This document shows positions 11,932-21,963 of a DNA stretch of 64,000 bases, in pieces. The notes beneath the pieces were generated by a model, which saw only the letters and a program-made list of their open reading frames with translations, was not told where the DNA came from and did no database searches. How positions within the stretch are numbered: position 1 is the stretch's first letter; every line of letters begins with the position of its first letter. Source of the stretch: Termitomyces sp. T153 (Eukaryota; Basidiomycota; Agaricomycetes; Agaricales; Lyophyllaceae); assembly GCA_018296165.2 (NCBI GenBank), contig JACKQL020000045.1:1-64000 (forward strand). The letters run 5' to 3'. The position numbers and the translations under genes are program-made.

Positions 11932-12615
11932 CTACTCGAAAAGTTCTCTGGAAGCTGGATAGAGAATATGTTGTCTTCTAGCTGTAATGTTCATTGTCAA
12001 ATTCTGTAGTGAGCGAGGATATTGCTGCGGACGTACGCGGAGAGAGAGCATCATAGGTTGCTGCTGATTGAGCTGGAGTAGGGGTTCCTCCTTGTTCAAA
12101 GAGTGTGAATCATAGTCCTCCTCCACAAACGCCGAGTCGGACGGCCGGTCTCCACAAGATAGAATATCCAAGTCACCCTTGTTGATGCACTCGATGTCGA
12201 CTGAAAACTCGTCCGATTCAAGGAGTTCCATCAGACTATCCGTTTGCAAGACAGGTGGGTGGGCTGTGGGAGCTTCAGTAGAGAGCATCATAGGTTTCTG
12301 GCCATCGTCAAGCTGTGGTAAGAAGCCTTCCAAGTTCGAACTTGAGTCTGAATCATAGTTCTCTTCCATAAATGCATTGAATGCCGGAAAGTCTCCATAA
12401 GTTAGGATATCCAAGTCGCCCTTGTTGCTGAACTCAACGTTGGCCCAAAACTCGTTCGATTCAAGGAATTTCATCAGGATATCCGTTTGTAGATTATGTG
12501 GGTGAGACATGTGAGCTTCGGTAGAGGCGATCATATCAGCCAAATTGAGATCGAGAGGTGGTGTCGAAAGAAGTTCTGGAGCTGATTGCTTTAATAGGCA
12601 TAGAGAACAAGTCAA
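11932..12615 (-). CDS. Acidic protein with a tandem 80-residue duplication, function unknown (5' end unresolved)
   Basis: The open frame is 227 codons, but its first codon is not ATG, so an upstream exon probably exists. The first internal ATG is at 12534. Two consecutive units of 81 and 79 residues match along their length (12534-12292 and 12291-12055). Each begins M-x-x-STEA, then LQTD-x-LM-x-x-LES-x-EF, NKGDLDIL, a DY/NYDS segment and LPQL or LLQL, and a third unit starts at the end. Composition is strongly acidic with hydrophobic residues in between, as in transcriptional activation domains, but no DNA-binding domain is visible. A candidate upstream exon at about 12740-12620 (REQLQQYDLLPV) could not be joined cleanly. 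No family is recognised. Confidence 0.5.
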   Translation of the reverse strand: MTCSLCLLKQSAPELLSTPPLDLNLADMIASTEAHMSHPHNLQTDILMKFLESNEFWANVEFSNKGDLDILTYGDFPAFNAFMEENYDSDSSSNLEGFLPQLDDGQKPMMLSTEAPTAHPPVLQTDSLMELLESDEFSVDIECINKGDLDILSCGDRPSDSAFVEEDYDSHSLNKEEPLLQLNQQQPMMLSLRVRPQQYPRSLQNLTMNITARRQHILYPASRELFE

Positions 12616-13480
12616 TTACAAGGTATCGTCATGCCGTGAGTTGCGGATTCCACGTTCTTGCTGCCTCAATGCTTGCTTTGTAACCGGAAGAAGGTCATAT
12701 TGTTGTAGTTGTTCGCGGACGAACACCTCGTGGCCAGATTTGCAAATTGACCTTGATTAAGACGGGAATACTTGAACACCTTGACCCATTTAGGGTCCTA
12801 CGACACACTGCCTCCATAGTACACGTGTCTCCCACATTGAAGTTCGAATAGACAAGAGAACGTGTCGTATGGGCTGTAGAATTATGATGGCACTTTAAGA
12901 AACGCATATACATACTTGTAGCAGGAGTCCAGGAAGTTATGATGAGTAGGCGAAGGTGTACTATAGCGCTTTGTAGATGCTTCTGGTCTTCGGAAGCCAG
13001 TGACAAAATAATTGACTGACGCCAACACACAGAAGTATAGTCTCCACAGTTCTTGGGGTACTTCTAGAATGGAGAGTGGCTGCGTAAGGTTAAGGTAGGC
13101 TTAGAGATGTTCGGATAGGAAGCGTCGCGTAGCAACGTCGCATCACAAAAGCTTATAGTATCGCGCCACATTCGAATACAGCAATAAACGGGTCAAAAAT
13201 CAGTGATCTATTGATTCTGAAAGATAAAGGCCTTAACAGTGATTGGTCATTGGGAATATAATGAACATAGCCAGAATAGTCCAGGATTCTGCGACCTACA
13301 ACTTATAGCCGCGTACGGATTGAGGGTTCCGAGATTAGAAGGTCGAAAAAAAGTAAAAGCCGGATTCCAGAATCAATACTTGTCGACAGTCTTGTAGTCA
13401 CTTGTGTCTCCACCTCTCGATTCGGATGAATCCTCAGAGTCGGCAAATCTGCCCTGACAAGACAACTCTGGCGGAGAAGA
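12616..13480. other. Region upstream of the acidic duplicated gene, unresolved
   Basis: The minus strand has protein-like scraps at 12620-12740 and a 111-codon frame at 12695-13030. I could not build a spliced model. The rest shows nothing recognisable. Confidence 0.3.
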
Positions 13481-13679
13481 GAGTCGCTTGATTGAACGCA
13501 TTGTGGCATTGCGAACTTGAACCTGCCCTCTCGACTGAACAGAGAAGGTCATTACTTACAAGTTGTTGAAACTTGAAAACAACGCCGCTATTCGACAAAT
13601 TCGAGTGGACGGTGCTGACTAATCGACTATTTGACGGCGATGGCCCCACACGGTTAACCGCCACCACCACCTTGTCCAT
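13300..13679 (-). CDS. Possible small protein, head-to-head with the RING-like gene
   Basis: A minus-strand ATG at 13679 opens about 40 codons (MDKVVVAVNRVGPSPSNSRL, then SNSGVVFKFQQL) ending at a perfect GTAAGT donor. Joining to a downstream acceptor gives a short Ser-rich tail ending in DYKTVDKY and a stop, but that intron would be only 37 nt. Other acceptors lead to a different tail. No family is recognised. Its start codon lies 1 bp from that of the opposite gene, so one of the two starts is probably misplaced. Confidence 0.3.
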
Positions 13680-13680
13680 T

Positions 13681-15332
13681 ATGGCCACCGTAGTAGAAAG
13701 GCCAATGGCTTCTCTGAGTGATACTCAGGTGCTGCCGAGGCACCAACCTCAGCAGAGACGATCCTCCGTCGTCGAGGTCGAGATTATCGATGTTGACCAG
13801 CTGGACGACATGCCGAGTACGAGTACTTTCTTGGGAACGAGACATCCTAGGGAGGTCATTGTTATTGATAGTGACGATGAAACTGTTACTCCCACTCAGG
13901 CGTCTGGGAGCACACCCACAGGTTAGCCCTTGTCTATTATCGGTGCAGCGTTTCGCAGTGGGTAACAATTTGTCAAATAGCTTCCAGACGGAGACGTCTT
14001 ATATCACCACCTCCACCAACCCCTGAACCTATTCAACGACCACCCGTTCCGCCTGTACCTCACCGATTTGCAGTCTTAGCAGGCTTTCCTGTAAATCCCA
14101 CACTAGACGCGGGCACACCCCCTGTGATCCGTCCAATAGAACGAAATTTTAATCTGGGAGGTATGCCACCACCTCTATCTACAACTGCTGTCCCTGCACA
14201 TCCTAATCGACACCGACGTCCACCTATCGTTGGACCCCGAGCCGAGCCTGGACCTCACCATCTCCCTGCTCTAGGTCTGGGAGGCGCAATTATCGCTTTG
14301 AATGATCAAGGACCCCGTCTCAATAACAACCGCGATAGGAATCATCGACGGTATCTCCACAATCATATTGCCAATGACGAGCAACAACCTGGATTCATCG
14401 ATCGTGGTTTCAATGCGTTACGGACACTATACACCACATTTGCACGCTCCAGCGCTGATGACGATGCCTTTTTCCCCTTTGAACCGCTCAATGCAGTTGC
14501 TGTCGCTGCCGCCCAGCCTGCTGGCGTTGCTTTCCAGGAAGCACTATTTCGCCGCAGGCGTCCAGAAGAGGCCAAGTACAAAGTAGAATACACCCATCCT
14601 CATCCGCCGGAGCCGGGATACACGTTTAACTTTGCCCCACCAGAGTTGAGTCCTCCCAAACCCCGTCCTGTTGTTATTGACCTCGTGGGATCGGATTCGG
14701 AGGATGGACCTGCCGGGGGTCCAAGCAAATTGTCGGCGCCTGCGTCACCTGCAGCGTCCGTACGTGAACTTCTTGTCTGTGCGAAGTGTTTCGACCCTCT
14801 GGTCCTTGGTGGTGATCTCCTTGGTGATGAGGGTCGCCGAAGAAAGGTGTGGGCTTTGAGGTGTGGGCACATGATCGATGGGAAATGTTTGGATATTCTC
14901 GGTGTTCCAGAACAGGAGAATAGACAGGAGCAAAGTTTTAGCGGGAAAGGGAAAGGCAAGGCAAAGGCAAATGATGGTGCTAGTACCTTCACCAGCACAG
15001 AAGTGTTTGCAGCTGCTGAAAACACTGTACGTTCACGCCTACGATCTCGTGTCCCCCCACCATCTGCGCCGATGATGCCGACCACCACCACCACAACGAT
15101 CCTTGGAAAACGTAAGCGAAGCACGAAACCACGTATTGAGGCGACACACGAGTGGAAATGTCCTGTCGAGAGTTGTGGGCGGATACACGCGAGCGTGAAG
15201 ATTGATGGGGTGTGGATTCCGGAGCCTGATAAGGGTCCAACCGGAGGCAAGGGGAAGGGAAAGACAGTACCGTTGCCTGCAAGTTTGGAGGCTGTGATTT
15301 CGGGGAGGGGAGCGATTGCGGTGTTCGTATAG
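13681..15332 (+). CDS. RING-like zinc-finger protein with SUMO-interacting motifs
   Basis: Two exons, 13681-13921 and 13981-15332, give 530 aa. Acidic SUMO-interacting-type motifs occur at residues 30-39 (VVEVEIIDVD), 58-67 (EVIVIDSDDE) and 311-322 (VVIDLVGSDSED). The zinc-binding region starts at residue 347 with CAKC, followed by RCGHMIDGKC near 375 and KCPVESCGRIH after a basic insert (KGKGKAKAN). Compared with a canonical C3HC4 RING, the fifth ligand position holds Asp and the last pair is spaced C-x4-C. The middle (residues 80-310) is Pro-rich and probably disordered. Family inference: RING proteins with several SIMs act as SUMO-targeted ubiquitin ligases, but E3 activity is not certain with an altered ligand set. 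An alternative start is Met9 at 13705. Confidence 0.78.
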
Positions 15333-15982
15333 TGTGCCACTGGTTATTTGGATGTACACATGATGCACAGTGGTGGAAATTTTGTTTTGTGGCCTACTGC
15401 ATACTATTCTGGATTTTGATATTATTGAGACCACTCCTATACACTCGCAGACTATTGTAAGTGCGTATTGGTATATTCTAACTTAGTCTGAATGTTCACG
15501 AGTTTCTTGGGTTAGGGTTTTGCAATTGGCGTTTTCATCTTGCCGCATGACTATGTTCTGCAAGGATTTAATCTCACGACATGATGCATGAAGAGCGGCT
15601 CGTTCCTTCACATTACCATACGCCTATCTTATCTTCACCTTCTGAATCTGATTGCCTAGATGTCAAGCTAGCATTCTCTTCGGCTCCAAGTCGGCATCAC
15701 ATCAGAAAACTTTTTTCTCGCAACATAATAAATACGACTCATTCGTTGCAACTATCACAGGCTTGACAACACTAAGTTCGACAGATTGATATGACTTGAT
15801 GTTGTCTTAATGATATACTTGAGTGGCTGCAATTCGTCGAGGTTACCACGATGAGAAGAATTGTTGATCTAGGGAGACAACAATAATAGACTCGGTCCGA
15901 GTCGCTTGACCATAAGGGATTGGGGGATTGGAACCTTCAATCTGGGAGCCTTTGGTGTCCCCGCCCTCTCCCCACCTCACAT
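15333..15982. other. Intergenic between the RING-like and 7-TM genes
   Basis: These 650 bp lie between two genes on the same strand. Short open frames only; no motif or repeat recognised. Confidence 0.4.
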
Positions 15983-17432
15983 ATGGCATCTGCCGATCGC
16001 CAGCTCCTTGATAGTTTAAGGGAAGACAAAGTCAATATCGTTGAGCTGACAATATTATCCCTTCTATGCGGCACGAAACTGTCGTCACTCTCCTTCTATC
16101 TATATGTTAATGATGTTTATCCAGGGATTTCACTGCCATTGTTCATCCGCGCAATTGTGAAACTCAGGTACAGAGAGACCGTCGAGTCAAATTAAGCGTC
16201 TCATTCTGAATCTTGTACAGGCGACGCGGACTCAGTACGCGCTCAAGCCAACTAATACTGGCTGTCTGTGTCATAAACATGACCTTGCTTGTTCTCACCT
16301 TCGGAGTCACCGTTGCGATGACTCTATATACACTAGGCCGTTCGACACTGGCAGCTCATCCGTTTTTGATTTTGACAACGATCCAGCTATTGACAATTCA
16401 ACTAGTAGTACGTGCTCTTTCTAACCTGAGATCTGCTATTTCCCATGTCCATCATAGCCTTTAATCAGTGACATGATTGTCATTTGGAGAGCAGCGGCCT
16501 TGTACACTGATAAGAGATGGTTGCTTATTGTTCCTTGCGGTTTCTTCCTTGGTGCGATAGGTGAGCCTGACTATTAGCTATCTGATCCTGCAATTTATCG
16601 ACCGATAGGGGTTTCTATATTGAATATTATAGCAATTGCTCGGCGCATGGCAATCCTGCTTCCTCTGGGGGACTCAATGATCTCGGCATTAGATCCTGAC
16701 ACAACACCAAATCCCAATTCTTTATTCTTTTTCCTTCCATGTTCTATGGCGGCGAATGCCGGGGCTACTTTTTGTATATGGTTCAAGCTATGGTGCGTAC
16801 AAACCTCAAGTATCAATTTTTAAAGACCTATAGGTCTAATCCCAAGCAGGTCATATCGTAAACAATTAAAGAGTTTTGGTTTACAAACAAAACAATCGTT
16901 AGCGGACCAGGTTTTGGTGCTACTTGTAGAGTCTGGCGTCTTCTACTGTGCCCTTCAGGTATGATTTTACAACACAAGAACCTCCATGCATTACAGAGTC
17001 GCATAATCACATCATCAACAGCTTGTGAATGTATTTGTTACATACTTCCAGGGTGGTCTCAGCATGGCATCTTCGATCGTCTTTCCTGTCTATTTTGTCT
17101 TCTCAGTAAGTTGTGAAACACCTTGAGGAGCTAGGAATCAAACTAATCATTTTCATAAGGCGATGTACCCATCGCTGGTCGTAGTTTTCGTCGACAAAAA
17201 GACTTCTGTCGTGGAGATTTTCATCACTTCCATGGCTCAGGAAACCGCCGGGCTTGATTCTGGCTCCCATGAAAGGCGCGCTGCAACCTTCGGTCACCTC
17301 TCCTTCGCCTCTGTCGGCTCGCAAAAAACTACTGATAGTAGTGAATTCATGCACCACCTCGGTAATGAAGAAACTCTGACTACTGATCCTCTTCTTCCTC
17401 GTCACATCTCCGTTTGTGATAGCAATGTGTGA
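15983..17432 (+). CDS. Seven-transmembrane basidiomycete membrane protein, function unknown
   Basis: Exons: 15983-16167, 16221-16407, 16458-16560, 16609-16792, 16850-16958, 17022-17105 and 17160-17432. The product is 374 aa. Seven hydrophobic segments are visible, including VELTILSLLCG, QLILAVCVINMTLLVLTFGV, LLTIQLVVPLISDMIVIWRA, LLIVPCGFFLGAIGVSILNI, FFFLPCSMAANAGATF, QVLVLLVESGVFYCALQLV and SMASSIVFPVYFVFSAMYPS. The pattern MASADRQLLDSLREDKVNIV at the N-terminus and the WRA motif after the third helix match a large uncharacterised membrane family of mushrooms. The tail is hydrophilic and Ser/Thr-rich. A GC-AG intron of 54 nt (16071-16124) is possible inside exon 1. Removing it keeps the frame, shortens the protein to 356 aa and makes the first helix cleaner. 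Confidence 0.8.
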
Positions 17433-17712
17433 TGTCAGTACTGCATAGAAATTCCTCACTCTAATACCTACGACGCATGATCAGTCTGGAAAAGGAACTC
17501 GTGGAAATTATTGTCAGATGGATGCTACATTCAATGGTACATGTAAAGCACTGAGTAGTCCAATACCCCAAAAAATTAGTCCTACATAAGGTCTTCTACG
17601 AGTTTTAGGCAACTGCTGGCCCTTAGTTGGTCTTCCGACGACCCATTTTCAACATACCAGTACAAGCTAACCCAGACCCGCTTCTCGCCCCGCAACCATT
17701 CTTTTCCTAAGT
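17433..17712. other. 3' region between convergent genes
   Basis: These 280 bp separate the stop codons of the 7-TM gene (+) and the kinase-ARM gene (-). It should hold both terminators. No hairpin or other specific signal is evident. Confidence 0.4.
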
Positions 17713-20700
17713 CTAAAAAAGAGTTCCTACTGAGTCAAAAAATGTCAACAGCGACAGGGAACGATCTTACACGAGGCGGTGAATCTATGAAGAAAATGCA
17801 GCGCGTATTTTTGCTGATTTGACGCTACACAGAGGGAAACAACATCACACACTGCTGACAGAATGCCTGGATGATCAAGGATGGTTGTGTGGCTTGCAAC
17901 TACGATATGAAACCCAAAGTCAAGCGATCCACAATCCAGCACATCGCACGAACATACCCGACTTGACTAGGTTCCGCAGGCACCTCAATGTTTGCGCTTT
18001 GATCGCAGGTGTATTGGACCGCTGGATTAAGCATGTAGAAAGCCTAGGAATGAGCTCTGAGTGCGCGAGGAGTACAGTGACGCCCTTGTCTGCAGAGTTA
18101 GATGAGTTATCAACAGATCAGCTATTGTCGGTGAAAAGCGAATTTGCAGCTTAACCTGGATCGACTGACAGGTTTCCGATACACAACAGCGCCTGCTCTC
18201 TTGTGATATCGTCCGTCTCTAATCGTAGAGCATACAGAAGTCCATCGATTGCGACTGTTGTGGAAAGTATCGTGGACCTGCCCGGGTCTTTGGACTGGTG
18301 AGAGCTTTACGACAACACATTCTCATGCAGATTGACCTTTGAGTGAAAGGTTCGTGAGACATCCGAGGACATTTTTGGCTATGATCGGCGATAACGTTGT
18401 GGAGAGGAGAAGGCCGAGTGAAGGAACAACACTGTTCGCTTGTGCCAAAAGGTTGTGATTGGTATCTATCGGTAGTAGCGTTTAAAATATCTGTCAGCTT
18501 TCCGAAGAGAAGGATTACCTTCCGTCGACAAATTGTAAAGACAACGAGTAGTATTTTCCTGCACTGATGGTGGATTGGAAGGAGGCAAATGCAAGGACAA
18601 TGCCAGCATGATTTCACGCTGTGCCGTGATTACACTTCTGCCGATTCCTACATTCACCCATCAACAAGAATGTAATGAGACAAAATAAACGTAGACGCAC
18701 CATGGCACGCAAGATTCGCAAGCAACCCCAAAAGCAAATAACTCTCCCTTTCCAGGCAGTCAGGCTTCAAAAGACGTTTGACAACAGCCGGTACAAGACC
18801 AGCCTCCCCAAGGATGTCAGATACACCTTCGGCTACGGCGTTTGCTTATAAGTTTCTATGAACACCGGACATATGGAGAAACTTACATTTCAAAGAATGG
18901 TCATATAAGAAAACCAGCGTGGCCTCAACGGGAGTAGTATTACTGGAATTGGGTTCTGCAGACGTTGGGGGAGGGGAGAGCAGCCTTTGTACATGGCTGT
19001 TGAAGTCCAGCTCATTGCTTGGTGGTGGAGCTTTTTCAGCTGTCGGGGAAAACCTCAGCGAGGACTTGCAGCGGAATATAGAAAAAAGCATACTGTGATA
19101 GGAGCTGGGGCTCACGCTGGCGTCCTTTGAGCTTGTTGATTTGGAAAACCCGATGATTTTATTATTAACGAGCCCCTTGAGGAAAGAAGGTTTACTGTCC
19201 GGATCAGCACCTGTGCTGAGCGAGAATTTGCGCTTTGGGGGGGAGAAGGGAGATTCCCCTGTGAGAGAATCAGATCTGATTTAAGGAAGACCATTACGAG
19301 AAGGAGCCTTACCCCGTGAACAACTGTCCTTTACGTCCAATGGTGAGAGTGTTGCGTGACTCCGCGGCACTGAGGTGTCCTCTAAAGTCGACCGCTTTTT
19401 GTTGTCGTCTATGATAGGAAATGACTGAGGTACTCATAGTGCATTGAACAAAAGTGTTCACCTTCTCGTCCCATCAATTTAACCAACACTCTCCTGATTT
19501 CTACAAAGTCTGGCCGCTCAGAAGGATCTGTCCTCCAACACTTTCCCACCAGCGCCCATGTCTTATCATCCATTTGATAGGGGCGCTTGGGACGCTCACC
19601 CCTTGCCACAACGTTACGGAACTGCGCCATATTCACGATGGCTTTGAATGGCACGGCTCCATTGGTATAGAACTCCCAAGCCAGAAGTGCGAAACTGTAG
19701 ATGTCCGCGGGCTTGTTTATAGTTTTTCCCATGAGGAGCTCCGGCGCCATCCAGCGGACCGTACCTCCAACTCTATCGGTGGACGTCCGAGTTATGTGCA
19801 TGGATGATGATACTTGATCTTGGATTTGGGACAAACCAAAGTCAGCGATGAGAGCTTCTCCAGTGTCACTGATGAGAATGTTTGACTGAGAAGTAGATTA
19901 CTGAGTCTGCAGGGATGGTCAATTCAAAAACTCACAGCCTTAAGGTCCGCATGTATAATGCCTTGGTCATGTAAATATACCATACCGGTGGCAACGTCAT
20001 GCAACTAGAGGTGACTTATCTAACTTTGAAGCAAACACAGAACTAGAGATCAAGTACCAGTTGAATACGACTGACGTGAGAGTTCCTTCGAATATACTTG
20101 AGAGCATTCCCGAATGAGCAGAATACACTGACAATGAAGGGCTGCTAGAATGTCAAAAAAGTGCTAAGGGTTTTTCTGTAGAGTTACCTTCGTAGATTCC
20201 AAGCAGGCACCGTAGAAAGGAAGTATATTCGGGTGTGAGAGACGCGACCTGTGGCGAATGTCAAGCTCGTGAACCCGTAAGATTTGCTATTTGTTACCAT
20301 ATTTGAACTTCATGTCGAATAGACTACGTCAATGTCGTCAGAGACACCAGAAATTCCCATCGACATATGGCTTACATCCATAGCCATGGAGTCAGTAATT
20401 GGTAGACTGAGCTCTTTCACTGCGACAATCTGGAAAAACTGGTTTTCTTCCACTCCGTCCATTGTGAAGGAACATACCTTGCTATGCCATTCTCCTTCAA
20501 CGACGCGCCCGAAAGTGCCACGGCCGATCAAGCGAGTATCTTTTACATCAAAGTCCACCTCAATACTCGTCAGTGACCATGGCGGTATCTCGAAGTCTGG
20601 CGGTCGACCAGAGATGCGCTGTAACGCGGCGACGGCTTTACGCAAAAATGGAGTAATATCAGGTGTCTTATCATCGGAGTCGGCTACAGGGGTTCGAAGC

Positions 20701-21146
20701 CGCTGTCGAACAAGGCATGACATAGTTCAAGGAGAGAAGATGAATAGACAAGTGAAAAAGTACCTTGGTGAAAGCAGTTGCGAGCTCCTTAAGTTGATAT
20801 GGTTTACCACGATCATTGTTAGCCTGGAGAGTGCAAACAATGTTCGACTCTGCAGTAGCTGCTAGGCTATCAAGGCGCTGGAAAAGCTCCTCACAATCTC
20901 GCTTTCGAGCCCTACACAAATCATTTTGCAAGCCAGACTTAGCCAACTGAGGGACAGGTTCAAAGGAAGCCGAAACTTCAGAAGTGTGAAAGTTACCTTG
21001 AAGTTGTTGTTTGCGTAGGCACGAGTGAGAGCAAGCTCTGCAATTGCAAAAGACTCGAATATCTCTTTCAGATTCAGAATTGACCATGCAAGGGACCGAT
21101 TTGCAAGCCAAGCCAGACAATTTCTTCCGGCAGGACATCTGAACAT
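17713..21146 (-). CDS. TKL-like protein kinase fused to C-terminal armadillo repeats
   Basis: Seventeen exons: 21146-20997, 20946-20764, 20702-20478, 20429-20328, 20286-20188, 20144-20058, 20004-19936, 19885-19462, 19408-19313, 19258-18887, 18832-18701, 18647-18519, 18465-18337, 18287-18156, 18089-17958, 17899-17771 and 17729-17713. The frame is continuous for 868 aa. The kinase domain (about 165-445) is intact: glycine loop IGRGTFGRVVEG, VAVK with Lys191, catalytic HADLKASN with Asp302, DFG at 320-322, and GTVRWMAPELL. A Ser/Pro-rich linker spans about 447-570. After it come six to seven armadillo-type repeats (NVLGCLTNLSLK, ALLCIGNLSVDP, RCLRNLVKS). Exons 11-16 are each 129 or 132 nt with phase 1 at both ends, one repeat per exon. 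Family knowledge: ARM repeats are protein-binding scaffolds; the kinase probably phosphorylates Ser/Thr. The substrate is unknown. Exons upstream of 21146 cannot be ruled out. Confidence 0.85.
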
Positions 21147-21963
21147 GACGTCAATTCCTAGTAAAAATATTCATATCAGAGTACTTGTGAAACCTTTTTG
21201 GGGGTTCGATGTCTGATTTGGAGGGGTCATGAGGGAGAATAGTGTGCCAATACTGAAAGAGGGTTCTACACCGATATTTCCCGAACCTAACATGAGGTGG
21301 ACGTTGTGCGCAAAAAGCATGTGAGCAGAATGCGTCCGAAGAGGGTTGCTCAAGTCTATGAGACATCAGAAGAGGTAAAGCTGGGCGTGGAGGAACTACA
21401 ATTCAGAACGTAAGCTTATCAGGTCCTCATAAGTAATAGCTAGCAATAGTTCAGACCCATATATTGATACAATGCAACGAAGCCCGTATCGGAGATCGGC
21501 GTAATTTGACAGCTTCTTCCGGGCCGTACTCATTATTGTAGTCTGAGTCGTAGTATGAAGTAATACAACAGCGATATGTACATGGCCCACGGCAATGAAA
21601 CATTATGGAGTAATTACCTCGAGCTGCTGGAGAGCAAAGACGGGCAGGAGTACAATGAAACTTTAATGTTTCAAATAACTTGAGCCTCAAAGTTTGGAGA
21701 ATTTTTTGATCGCCAAACAAATGCACTTCGCTGGCCATCACTCTAACGCAAACTCTACGACCATTCTATACTTGCCGCTGATTCGATGCTTGGACATGAG
21801 AAACGTAGGCGTTAGCGGGCCAGGATGCTTATCCAAGGCAGACATAGTCATGTGGCCATAGATCAGACGGACGTTCGGACTTGAACAGAGTGTTGGATGA
21901 GACCATTCCCCCTTCACACGGGCTTCTGCCAGAGCTTCGGCTGGTCGCCTTGCTCGTAAACGG
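21147..21963. other. Intergenic, possible upstream exons of the kinase
   Basis: A minus-strand frame at 21741-21451 (MMASEVHLFGDQKILQTLRL) reads like a protein N-terminus and might be an earlier exon of the kinase gene or a small separate gene. I could not join it. Nothing else is recognised. Confidence 0.3.

Noticed and set aside
14600..15340. 246-codon minus-strand open frame
   Set aside because: It is antisense to the RING-like gene, whose frame has SIM and zinc-ligand motifs; the minus frame is Ser/Pro/Arg noise.
20332..20865. 177-codon plus-strand open frame
   Set aside because: It lies opposite the kinase exons and spans their introns; the kinase motifs on the minus strand decide the matter.
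20671..21138. Unspliced 155-codon minus frame as the kinase N-terminus
   Set aside because: It starts in a different frame; splicing at 20996/20947 gives a smoother helical N-terminus and standard sites, although the choice is not proven.
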